From: Hyphodiscus hymeniophilus
Taxonomy: Eukaryota; Ascomycota; Leotiomycetes; Helotiales; Hyphodiscaceae
Direction of reading: 5' to 3'
NCBI GenBank assembly: GCA_016508695.1
Contig: VNKQ01000004.1
Coordinates: forward strand, 1,674,001-1,738,000
Length of the DNA stretch: 64,000 bases
Within the stretch, counting starts at the first letter, position 1; each line of letters starts with the position of its first letter. Shown piece after piece: positions 35,922 to 46,232 of the stretch. A model generated the notes under the pieces. The model saw nothing but the letters and a program-made list of their open reading frames with translations, had not been told where the DNA came from and searched no databases. A program made the position numbers and the translations under genes.

Positions 35922-36941
35922 ATGTCCAGCTCACCCGTCTTCAAATCGGGGAATACAGCCGTCATTACAGGAGGTGCGTCTGGAATTGGTCTCGCCCTAG
36001 CCACAAAATGTGCAGGTTATGGCATGACTGTCATCATCTGTGACAATAACAGCTCGAACCTTTCTACCGCCAAGTCGACTATCAAGGGAAAGGTTGACAC
36101 ATTGGAACTGGATGTTAGCAAAGTTGACGACTTCGAGAAGCTTAAAGCAATGGTGGAGAAAGATTTCAATGGTATGTGTACTCTTTCACATCCTCTTCGT
36201 CAGTGAAGAGGATTATCGGGCCTTCAGATCTTTCCCTTTCCCTTACTGAGTGGAAGTTAAATGTGTCTATCACGCTTTCAAACCATTGCCAGCAAATACA
36301 AGAACTCATTCTGACAATATACAGGCAAAATCGACCTCCTAGCCCTGAACGCCGGAATTGGACTCCGCGGCTCCTGGCCAGACACCTCTTATTTCCACAA
36401 GATAATGTCTATAAACCTTTTCGGCGTAACCAACGGCATATCTATCCTTTTACCTCTTGTAACGTCTCACTCAACCGCCTCGCATCCCTGCTCCATAATA
36501 GTCACAGGTTCAAAACAAGGAATAACCAACCCACCCGGAAACCCCGCCTACAATGCCTCGAAAGCCGCCGTGAAGACACTCGCCGAGCACTTGTCCTTCG
36601 ACCTCTCGAAATCCTCGCCTACGACTTCGGTGCATCTTCTGGTTCCGGGATGGACTTTCACGGGATTGAGTGGGAATGAACCCTTTGCAAAGGAGAGCGA
36701 GAAGAAGGAGAAGCCGAAGGGGGCTTGGACTGGTGAACAGGTTGTTGAGTTTGCCGAGAAGAAGATGGCGGAGGGGAAGTTTTACATTATTTGTCCGGAT
36801 AATGATGTGACTGAGGAAATGGACAAGAAGAGGATGCTGTGGGATCGAATGGATTTGGTGGAGGGACGGCCACCTCTTACACGGTGGAGAGAAGACTATG
36901 AGACGGAGGCAAAAGAGTGGATGGACAAGACGGAGTTATAA
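35922..36941 (+). CDS. Short-chain dehydrogenase/reductase
   Basis: NAD(P)-dependent oxidoreductase with a classical SDR Rossmann fold. Exons 35922..36171 and 36325..36941 (288 aa), with a 153-nt intron ending ATATACAG. Motifs: cofactor loop TGGASGIG, NAG (LALNAGIG), a catalytic-serine region IIVTGSKQG, and the active-site YNASK. Beta-strand D64-type acid LDVSKVDD is also present. The C-terminus (RPPLTRWREDYETEAKEWM) is a long charged helix typical of fungal SDRs of unknown substrate. The ATG at 35922 is favoured because the SDR fold begins right after it. The upstream in-frame ATG at 35760 would add a basic, acid-free leader. Substrate cannot be inferred. Confidence 0.93.
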
Positions 36942-37117
36942 GATCTTTGACTATGGTAATAGAGTCGGTTTCTTCCTCGGAGGATTTTGATAAAAATAAC
37001 CTTGTTGATGCACCAAGCCTCGCTCTCTTTTCCAGTTCCGTAATCTGACATAGTACATGCTCTATGAGCCCCTTCCCAAGAACTCCGCATTCGCCCATTA
37101 AAGCAGTCAGATAAGGT

Positions 37118-38833
37118 TTAAACCCGTGATTTTGATCCGACGATGAGGTTAACACTTTCACGCACGTTCTCGCTACCCCAAATGCCGTCCTTGCCGCCTC
37201 GTCTCCATTCATCCCCACTCGCGTCCTCGCCACCACCCCTGGTAGCCTCGCCAGATATGACTTCCAAGTCTCGCTTCTGGGAACTCAACCATTTGGCAAT
37301 GAATTCTGTAGGGTTCTTCGACAAAGAGTCGAAAAATGTATGCTTCGACTTGGAGTTGGCAATCTTCTGCACCAGGAGTGCCAGATGGTCGTTCAGGTTT
37401 GTGATTTCGAGAAGACTTTGGGGGTATGAAGGGTTGGACAGGTAGGAAGCAAGAGCAGCTCGTAGAGGATCGTCGACCAAAACTCGGACGTCATAGATGG
37501 TTGGTTGGGGGTTTTCGTGAAAATCTTGATCAACGCGGATTGTGTATGGGAGTTTTATCGGTGCGAGGGAAGTCATATGGTATTTGATGTGGTCTGGAAG
37601 CTCGGGGATGGTGCAATGCGCTTTGTTTGGACCGGTCATGATCTACCCAAATTAGCATACGAAGCAAAAGGTTGAAGAACGGATACGTACAGCCCTGAGA
37701 TTGGCATCACATTCGAATTGTCTCTTTTCCTCATCTTCCTCCAAGTCATTTGCCCGGATATAATCCCAGATACCCATCACAGCTTCTGCACGTGTGGCTT
37801 CGCCCACATCCAAGATCTCCGCGAGAGCAGGGGACAGTTGGAATCTTTCCGGTGTTTCGTCCCTAGTCAGGTTTATGGTGATATTAATGTTCTCGTCGCC
37901 ACCACGCTTGAACTCCAACTGATCAAAATCGGCTGAGTTGGGTAGGTTCGTCGCGTTCGGAGCAACGACCGGCTTCTTCCATTCCACGTTCTGATCCGCA
38001 GCATCTTTCCCTGGCTTCCGATCGAACTCAACAGTCATAGCCTTGAAAAAGTGTGAGAGCTTGTACTGCTTGGCAGGGAACTTGCTCTTTTTCTGCTTCT
38101 CAGTTTCCTTCCCATCCTCGTCCATAGCATCTCCACTGGTTTGATCCTCATCTTCGCTATCATCACTCTCTATTTCTTCCTCTTCGTCATTGAGCAATCT
38201 TCCCTCAATCTTGACCCGGTATGAGGAGTCCATACTAGTGTTGAAGTCGAAGGCATCTACATCAAGGGTATCTGCTTGCCATGATTGATCCTCCACAGTA
38301 TTGCTAATCCAGATCCGTAGCGTCCTATAACGCTGTTGACAGTCAGCATGGCCTCTCAATGACGAATTAGAAATACTAGCCTTAACATTACGATTAACGG
38401 CATCTTGAACATCAAGTCTCTTCCTCATCATAGTCGCGTCCAGTCGTCGCTCGACATCTCTCAACTCCCTATATCTCTGCACGCCATCACCAATAATGCA
38501 ATCCTCAACACCTTCTGGAATGTTCTTGTCTGTCGGCTTCCGACTTCTCAACTTCGCCCGATCGCTCGCCATCAAGGCCTGCTGTTGTTGGGCCTGCATT
38601 TGCGCCGGCGTCAAAGAACTCTGTGGATGACCGCTCGAGACCATAGGAGCTATTGCAACAGAACAACATCAGTCTGAGTCAATTAAATTCATAGCACCGA
38701 AGTAAGTATCACGGAAGGACGAAGCGGTGGCGCGGTTGCCCTGAATGAGAATTGAGACTGGAAGGCGCAAGGTTAAGTGCAACGTACCAATCCCTCTACG
38801 GTTCTGCGTATTGGAGCGAAATGCTGGCTGCAT
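37118..38833 (-). CDS. SNF12: SWI/SNF subunit Snf12 (BAF60/SMARCD type, SWIB domain)
   Basis: Component of the SWI/SNF chromatin-remodelling complex. Exons: 38788..38833, 38381..38649, 37691..38332, 37118..37642 (493 aa). The N-terminus is Gln/Pro-rich. The conserved block ERRLDATMMRKRLDVQDAV leads into NRNVK-RYRTLRIWISNT, and the SWIB domain spans about FQLSPALAEILDVGE to QFECDANLRA. The second intron (38333..38380, 48 nt) has donor GC (AAG|GCTAGT), branch TGCTGACTG and acceptor CAACAG. It is in frame and would otherwise insert 16 residues into the conserved block just before RYRTLRIW, where SMARCD proteins have none. The other introns are GT-AG. It converges with the SDR gene at only 176 bp. 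Confidence 0.94.
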
Positions 38834-39381
38834 TGCCGATGGTTGGGGACGCACTGTCCAATTGTGATTGACGAATTCTTTGTGGTATTTTGACAGAAAT
38901 TCACTGACATTGACCGTCGCGTGAACTACCTTGCCTACTTCAACGAGCTCAACGCGGATTTTTGAAATTCACGCCTTACCATTTCGAGACTAGTGCTCGT
39001 CAACTGAGCTGAAGCCCCTAGATCTTTGAAGTCAACAGGTGTCTGGCTCATTACCAAGTTTGATGGCCTATCTATGCTCAGATACGAAACGATATCTGTT
39101 GACCAGATCCTCAGGCCAAGTCTTTCTAACAGCTCCATCAGAGACCTCATCTATAAAATCAAGTGCAGACTACATCACGAGGGCTGCAGACTTCAATTCC
39201 CACAGACTGTAGGCTGGTATTTGCACTGGGCTATAACCGTGTTGCGATGATTGAGTCCATCCGCGCAGAAAAGCCAAAGCTGGCCGTGGTTTCAAAGGTC
39301 GGAGACGTAGTTGCCACCCTTTGAAGATGTCGGTGGTATCAAGATGTAACTTTTATTGATATGCAAAGCGTGACGCATTGT
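38834..39381. promoter_or_regulatory. SNF12 promoter / PRMT3 3' end, 548 bp
   Basis: Same-strand spacer. Short ORFs on either strand show no similarity that I recognise. Nothing else seen. Confidence 0.5.
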
Positions 39382-41093
39382 TTACTTCATGTTCCACTCC
39401 TGAGAGCTATCTTTCTCATCTCCATCAAACTTCCAGACCATACCAACTGTCAAAGCCCGCGAATTATCAACAGGGACCGAGTACTCGAGCTCCCCACTTA
39501 GTTGTGACCCTTCTTTTCTACCAGAAGCCTTTTCCTTGACATTATCAATGAGCATTACGGCTTGCTTCCAATGCGTCTCTTTTGCCTTTGGTCCAGTCGT
39601 GAACGCAATTCCCCTTTTCCCAGCTTTACTCCATTCCTCAGCTTTTGCATCTCCCGGCACTTTATCATCTCTCGACGGCATGAAGAACGAGTCAAACCAG
39701 ATGGTGAATCCGTCCAGCGAATCAATATCTTGAGTGAGCTTCGCATTCCATTTCCGCTTGAAAACAAGATCATCGACAGTAGTTGAATGCAAGCTTAACT
39801 GCAAGAAGGGAAAAGGGTCGGCACAGAGAGTTTTGGCAGGCATATTCAGAACTTGAGCATCATCAACAATCCCAGCTTGCATAGCCTTCATATCAAAGCC
39901 ATAGACGTCCCTCCAGAATGCAATATGATCTGAGATATAATCCGGATCCGCGACAGGCGCAACCCAGATGTTCATGTGACTCGGGACCATCAGACCATCG
40001 GGCTTGAGGTACTTGTCCCTAGCCCAGATTACACTATCAAGCATAGCTTCATAGAGCAAGCAGTAACCCATCCATTCGCTAACAATAATGTCGACTTTGT
40101 CCACCGGGAGAGACACTTCTTCGATCTTGCCCCGGAGGCAGGTGATTCTGTCTGCGAAGCCATTGTTGTAGACATTCTCGCGGGCTTTATCTATAATGGC
40201 TGAGTTGTCCACGGCAATGACACGAGCAGCGCCAGCCTTGGCACAGAACATACTGAGGATTCCGGTACCACATCCAACATCAAGGACGGTCTTGCCAACG
40301 AAGAGGGATTTGTGGTTGTAGATGAAGTCACGGTAAGCATCGGTTCGGACGCTGTCTTTCAACATAGTCTCATGAATATCTGATCGTGTTAGAGACGTTA
40401 GACATATTGGGCCAAAAACTTACCATTGTATGAGTACGAGCTGAAGTAATGACTATCGTCATCTCTTTTTTCCTCTTTCTCAGCCCTTCCGGATCCAGAC
40501 GTACTGGGTGCAGATTTGTCGTTCCATCGGTCGTCAAGAGTCTGCTTTACAGTAATCCGGTAGTCATCGAACTGTGACTGGGTCTTCCTCAGCTCTTCCT
40601 CTAGCTCTGAGACTCGAGCAACAAGATGTCCTGAATCCGTAGCGTCCTCCTTGCCCTTCTTGGCTCCAGGACCCGCGTCCTGCACCTCGGGAAGTTCATC
40701 CAGATTAAATAACACTGCATCATCTTCCAAAACTGGCTTCAAGAACTTCTCATCCTCAAAGTCCTCCGCCGAGATAGCCGACGAAGACACAGGGTTCCCA
40801 CCGTGAACCTGTGAACGTATAAAATTGACTAGTTTGATATTCCCATAGAAGTCAAGACCCAATCTCTGTCTGAGCTCGAGAAAGTCAAAGTTGTGTTTTT
40901 CTTTGCAGTGCTTCAACATTTGCATGATATCGGTGAAGACTTCATCGTCAAGCAACGAAATGAACGTGTCGTCTTCATCTTCTGGCTCTGCATCTTCCCA
41001 ACCTTCATCGTTCCTCAGGTCAAGGATGTCCCCTTCTGAAGAGCCTGAGGAGGATGGTTCTTGCTGCCTTTTTGGTGGGACTGATTCCGCCAT
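39382..41093 (-). CDS. Protein arginine N-methyltransferase 3-like (PRMT3)
   Basis: Class I SAM-dependent arginine methyltransferase; PRMT3 enzymes methylate ribosomal protein S2. Exons 40424..41093 and 39382..40379 (555 aa), intron 40380..40423. Motif I is VLDVGCGTGILSMF, post-I VIAVDNS, the double-E loop SEWMGYCLLYEAMLDSV and the THW loop KETHWKQ. The barrel ends at a C-terminal MVWKFDGDE. The N-terminus holds the PRMT3-specific region (LKHCKEKHNFDFLELRQRLG), but the first two zinc-ligand cysteines expected in a C2H2 finger are replaced (ISLLDDEVF), so only the second half is recognisable. A coiled-coil helix (VSELEEELRKTQSQFDDYR) links to the catalytic core. It is divergent from HYM1 (638 bp). 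Confidence 0.95.
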
Positions 41094-41731
41094 TTTTATG
41101 ACTGACTTTCGAACGACAGGGCAGCTCGGGGTCGAGAACAAAGAAATTTGTTTTGCGTTGTTTACAACCACTGAGTTGGCATTGTGGGGAAGTTTATGCG
41201 GAAGAAATTTGGACTTTTTCTGCCCCTTATCTAGGCGGTCAAACAATATCCACGTGTGATAAGATTGTCGATAAGAGAACCAAATTGGAACAAGGAATCC
41301 CAAAGAATCATATTTGAGCATATAATTACGACTTTTTGCATTCGAATTACTTGCAAAGTATATCATTCCAGATGAACAGCCTTCCAGAGCGGCTCGGAGG
41401 GAAACCAACCGGTTGACAATGAAAACGGCTGTTTCGAGTGGTTGTGCTTGCGTTGCCATGCGAGAAACAAGGGGCTGGCCAGAGCGCCTACTGGATCTGG
41501 GGATTCAAAACATTTTAGAGGAGCCACGGACTTCGACGCAACTCAAATCTCGCCTGCACGATCTGAGAGCCACGTTGGGCGTATTGTGTTATTGTCCGAC
41601 ATAGTCTCCATCTCCATGATCGATTTCACCTGCTCTTCATAAACGCCTTGCGAATGCTGATCGTCGTTTCTGCAACCACGCAACGATAAACAACAGGGAG
41701 TACGACCTGGAGCTCAAAAGACGGGGCAAGG
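41094..41731. promoter_or_regulatory. Divergent promoter PRMT3 / HYM1, 638 bp
   Basis: The only space between two divergent starts. Short ORFs on the plus strand (41413..41642) overlap one another in two frames and are treated as chance. Nothing else recognised. Confidence 0.5.
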
Positions 41732-43022
41732 ATGTCGTTTCTTTTCGGCCGTCGACCGCGGACAAATACTGTGGATTTGCCAAAGCAGGCGAAGGAGCAG
41801 ATTTCTAGACTTGATGGCCCTGGGGCCGCTGTCAAAGTGCGCCAATAATTCTTGGAGAAAGAGTGCAGGGCTGACCAGAAACTAGGCCGAGGAGCTTGCA
41901 AAGACACTGGGTCAAATGAAATTCGTTCTACAGGGAACTCAAGGTACGCTCGATCTATCAAGGCGCTCCAGGATCTCTCATGCTGACGTCGTGTTCAGAA
42001 ACAGAAAGCAGCCCGGAGCAAGTCTACCAATTGGTGACCGGCATGATTCAAGAAGACCTCCTATACCTCCTCGCAATCAACCTGTACCGGCTCCCCTTCG
42101 AATCGAGGAAAGATGCGCAGGTCATCTTCTCATATGTCTTACGATTCCGGCCCGCAACTGCATCTCCCAAAAGCGAGCCAATTGCCCTAAGCTATGTGAT
42201 CAACAACCGTCCAGAGGTACTGGTAGAGCTATGTAATGGATATCATCACAAAGAGAGCGCGACGCCTGCGGGTACTGTGCTCAGAGAAGTACTGAAGAGT
42301 GACGCCGCTGCTGCTATAATTCTTTACGATGACCCAAACGAGAACACCCCCGGTTCGAAAGGCTTGACGGGCATACAACCCGAGACCAAGCAGAGTGGAC
42401 AGGGTGTGTTTTGGAAATTCTTCAATTGGATTGATAAAGGATCATTTGAAGTAGGCGCGGATGCTTTTACGACGTTCAGAGTGAGTTTGGGTGCTCCCAT
42501 GCTCTGGCTCTAGCTAAAATGTCATAGGAGCTTTTGACAAAGCACAAACAGATCGTAGCACAATACCTCGCGACGAACTTCGAACTATTCTTTGATAAGT
42601 ACAACAACATATTAGTTAAATCAGAAAGCTATGTCACAAAGCGACAGTCCATCAAGCTACTGGGAGAAATACTTCTGGACAGAGCAAACTATGCTGTAAT
42701 GACAGCCTACGTGGATCGAGGAGAGCATCTCAAGATCTGCATGAACCTTCTCCGAGATGACCGGAAGATGGTGCAGTATGAAGGATTTCACGTCTTCAAA
42801 GTTTTTGTTGCGAATCCGCACAAGTCGATCGCAGTCCAGAAAATATTGTTGATCAACAGAGAGAGGCTTTTGACGTTTTTGAAGCATTTCCTAGAGGATC
42901 GAACGGATGATGAGCAATTCATCGACGAGAGAGAGTTTCTTATCAAGCAGATCAAGAATATGCCTCCTACGCCAGTCGAGCCAACACAGAAGCCGGCACT
43001 TCTAGGCTCACAATCAAGATAG
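41732..43022 (+). CDS. HYM1: Mo25-family scaffold Hym1
   Basis: Mo25/Cab39 protein, scaffold for the Kic1/GCK and Cbk1 (RAM/MOR) pathway governing polarised growth and separation. Four exons: 41732..41836, 41886..41943, 41999..42480, 42528..43022 (379 aa). The N-terminus MSFLFGRRPRTNTVDLPKQA is the classic Mo25 start. Exon 2 is only 58 nt (AEELAKTLGQMKFVLQGTQ). The rest is the Armadillo-like horseshoe with the conserved FFDKYNNILVKSESYVTKRQ, SIKLLGEILLDRANY and FHVFKVFVANPHK blocks. Length and all three splice phases fit the family. The first two introns hide the true start from simple ORF finding. Confidence 0.96.
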
Positions 43023-43928
43023 ACGGCCGATGAGGGCCGTGGATGGCTTGGTGTGACTGGATATGTACGACCTGCATTGTAGGAGTTTGGCATCGGGCTT
43101 TGGGACAGGAAGGACATCGCTTACTTTGTTAATTAGGCGTCCCTACTTAGCATTCATGATTGAGAAGGTTATGAATAACTACATCTGAGCTTCCTGTCCT
43201 CAAGGGAGGGTTCCCCCTACTTCTCCTTACATTGGAAAAGTTTTCCTTGGTAGGGCGTCTCCACCCTTATTCACACGCAGAGAACTGTACAGCCAGAGAA
43301 GTATGTTGTCCCTTCTTCGAATATCCTTCAATCAATGCGCTATTCGTGCTACCGATTTTAGGGATCCTGATCAAGAACCCTCCGAGCCAGTGCTCGAATT
43401 TTCTTCCCCATCTTGCTGAATCTTGGAGACCCTGACGGGCCAGTGAAGGATGCTACTATAGTAGTGAACCTCTGTGAACCATGACTACGGAGGGCGGATC
43501 TTCTGCGGATATCCAGAGCAAGTCTGTTGTAGCTGGGGGATGCTTCTGTCTCTGGAGAGTAGCTTCGCACTTTCGGTATTCAGGGTTCTTGTTCGTTCTC
43601 GCTTGTAGAAGCCTCTGCTCAAAGATCGAGGCTGTTAGCGCTTGGAGATGGGAGATCATAGAAACCTCTCCTGAGTTTTATTAACTCGAGCGATATTGCC
43701 TTCATGGATCTCCGCATGCCTTATCAACGTGCCTCGTCTAGGAAAATCTGGACGTGATTATTGGAGGTCAGTTCGGGTGTGGAAGATTGTGATCCTGGCT
43801 GTAAGGCGGGCTTGCAATAACTCAACGGTGGCAACATCCTCACAAATTGCCTTCAAATTCGTTTGATTAGAACATGATGATCGTCGAGCTCAGAACTCAT
43901 CATCAAAATTCGGTGATCGCCGCTTGGG
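43023..43928. other. Convergent intergenic region, 906 bp
   Basis: Between the 3' ends of HYM1 and the FMN-binding protein gene. Short overlapping ORFs occur at 43358..43684 on both strands with no family signal. I see no gene. Confidence 0.5.
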
Positions 43929-44805
43929 CTACTCCTTTTCCATCGTCTCCTCTGCAGCAGCAATAGCATTGTTCTGGCCAACCTCATTCTCCCTTAGGAC
44001 AAACTCCCTAATATGCTCCGGCAGCCTATCACCTCCACCCAACCAGCCCTTCTTCGCACCTTCAAACCTATTCTCCGACGCCGGTACAGGTATCCCAAAC
44101 GCCGTCCAAGTAGGAATGACACCTATCCAAGTTCTCTTCCTCAATCCTTCGTCTTTGAGATCTTCCTTATCATCTCCCGGGGCCCGCTCCTTACCTTCGC
44201 ACTCGCATCCACGATCCTGACTTTCAAAATCTGAGTGCTCGTCATCTCAGTCTTGGTGGGTGGAATACGTGAATTCTCCCAGCGGTCGGGCACTACGGAG
44301 TTCGTGATTTTCTCCATGGCCCACATCTTCTCCTCGGCGTCGATGACGGGCGTAGCGAAGCCATGCAGGATAGACGAGCGGTAGTTATAGGAGTGATGAT
44401 TTGGAGTCAGGGCTAGGACGAGACCGTCGAGATGCGTTGCTGCGATGGTCAAGGAGAGACCTTCATCTTCTCCGGAGGAGATTCCGAGGCGGAAGAGTCG
44501 TGAGGATATGTAGCCGTGGATATAGAGATCCAGAGGCCCGGCAATGGAGGCCGTAGGATTGGAGAACGATCCCATGAACCCCAGCATCGGAATCATTGCT
44601 GGGAATGGATCCTCTGGGTCTGCGGTGGGAAAAGAGACGTGAAGGACTGGAACCGAATTTACGATTGAGTGGATTGTTTCGTAGTCATATTTGCCTTTTT
44701 CCGATGTCAGCAATCTAGTCTTATACAACAGGAAGACAAATTGGTACCGCGGGGTTTGTATCTGTTCACGGTGGAGCGAGGGAGTTTTGGGTATGAGTCC
44801 GCCAT
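43929..44805 (-). CDS. PNPOx-like FMN-binding split-barrel protein (frameshifted)
   Basis: Resembles the pyridoxamine 5'-phosphate oxidase-related flavin-binding family of fungi and bacteria. Exon 1 is 44748..44805 (MADSYPKLPRSTVNRYKPR). A 53-nt intron (44695..44747) with branch TGCTGAC joins it to exon 2, beginning GKYDYETIHSIVN. Barrel features include VLHVSF, MLGFMGSF, LYIHGYISSRL, THLDGLVLA, SYNYRSSILHGFATPV and the MEKITNSVVPDRW motif. The first frame ends early at 44141, while the expected C-terminus (DDKEDLKDEG, then RTWIGVIPTWTAFG) is read in the -1 frame to 43929. The switch lies in the run CCCGGGGCCC at 44176..44185. Restoring one base gives a normal family member. A consensus error or recent mutation are both possible. 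Confidence 0.82.
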
Positions 44806-44979
44806 TGTGCTTGACTCTGCTTGACTCCAGGGCTTCTCAATGTATTTTCGTTTGTGCGTTTTTGATAAATGTAATGACAGAGTTCTTTGTTCTTGTACCA
44901 AACAATTATGTAGCTTAATGACTCACACACTGTGTCCTGTTCCTCTGGCAGTCTTTGAGATGTAGGACAATTGGTATGA

Positions 44980-44989
44980 TCACGTGATG
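44980..44989. promoter_or_regulatory. Cbf1-type E-box palindrome ATCACGTGAT
   Basis: Perfect 10-bp palindrome around CACGTG, 175 bp upstream of the FMN-binding protein start. It matches the core RTCACRTG bound by bHLH factors such as Cbf1. Function is inferred from the motif alone. Confidence 0.45.
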
Positions 44990-45313
44990 AGCTCGAGGTG
45001 GGCAACGTGGGGAATAGGCGCCAACGGCGGGACCAATTAGATGATTGATATAAATTGGTCATTCGCAACTCCACCAACTCGGTTGACCCCTTTCTTCGAC
45101 AACCGAAAATGATTTCATACTTTCTCGTCACCGCACATTATCCAGATCTCCGTCCAGTTTGTACCCGGCATGGTTCGATAGCAACCAGATCGCCCTGCTT
45201 TCCTTGACTCCGTGTCCCCTTGCCGTCCCTTGCCGTGGCACTGCGGCAGTGACCACTGCCCAGTCGATTTCAATATGGCTGCAAGTATGCAAAGCATTTG
45301 CGCTATCACTCGG

Positions 45314-45333
45314 ACAATGTTCGCCAACATTGT
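45314..45333. repeat. 8-bp inverted repeat, 4-nt loop
   Basis: ACAATGTT-CGCC-AACATTGT, perfect arms. It is part of a cluster of hairpins in a gene-free stretch. Confidence 0.75.
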
Positions 45334-45406
45334 GTTAACCATTCAATCCCAAAGTCTGGTTGAGAAGCACAACCTGCCTTGTTTGATACCACGGATAATC
45401 GTGCTA

Positions 45407-45432
45407 CCGCTATGCCATCCAAGGCATAGCGG
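45407..45432. repeat. 10-bp inverted repeat, 6-nt loop
   Basis: CCGCTATGCC-ATCCAA-GGCATAGCGG: perfect 10-bp arms. It could form a strong hairpin in DNA or RNA. No adjacent ORF explains it. Confidence 0.8.
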
Positions 45433-46232
45433 GCGAATTGTACCGCCTCACATGTGTATTCCACGAACACGATATGATGTGAGTCGTACTCAGCTTTCTC
45501 CGGACTATTCCATAAGAGACGCACAATGCTATGGTATCAAAGGTTCGCAATTTTTCACATGTGTGCATCTCACAATACCCTAGATGGGGCCAACCATCGG
45601 CTTGGACTTATCGACTTGGGACATATATAGATGTATATCCCTCTACGTCAACTGAGCTATCCAACTTTAAGAATGGAGCATATTATCATTCCTGAAAAAA
45701 AAACGAAAAGAAATTCCCAAGACTTAGACTTTAGCTTCGTGCAAAAGCTGCTAAGGTGACGATGTGGGACCGAAAGTCCAGTTGGGTTCCAACTCAACTA
45801 TCTCCTCTTCCCAGAAACAATTCTCAGTCTCGATCACTTTCGCCACTTGTGGGAGATCACCGAGGTTTATACTGTTCTTCGAGGGGGAATTTCCTTCCTA
45901 GAGCTATATGAATAGCCCAGTTCATATCGAAATACTGCCCCAACGTACCTTCCTTCCTCGATACTGTACAATCAGGTCAGCCCCGCTCAGCCTTTTCCCA
46001 TTGAGAATATTTCTTTATCAACTGACGATGATTTCATATTGTTTGGTAGCATTATCATCTCAACTGCCCAAGAACTCTATCCCACAGTCTGGTAGGCTAA
46101 ATGCCACACTCATTCCCTGCAGGTATTTAAGTATCGCCCATACCAATCCCCCACAAACCACAAATCGCCTTCATTCTCATATCTTATCTCATCCGACCTT
46201 CAGACATCCACCCATTTGGACCGAAAGCCAAG

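Larger units (their letters stand above)
44806..46232. promoter_or_regulatory. Divergent intergenic region with hairpins, 1427 bp
   Basis: Lies between the FMN-binding protein (-) and the coiled-coil protein (+). It contains an E-box palindrome near 44980 and a cluster of perfect inverted repeats at about 45220-45435, both listed separately. No protein-coding gene was recognised. Confidence 0.45.

Noticed and set aside
45212..45583. 123-codon plus-strand ORF across the hairpin cluster
   Set aside because: Irregular composition, overlaps inverted repeats, no family resemblance.
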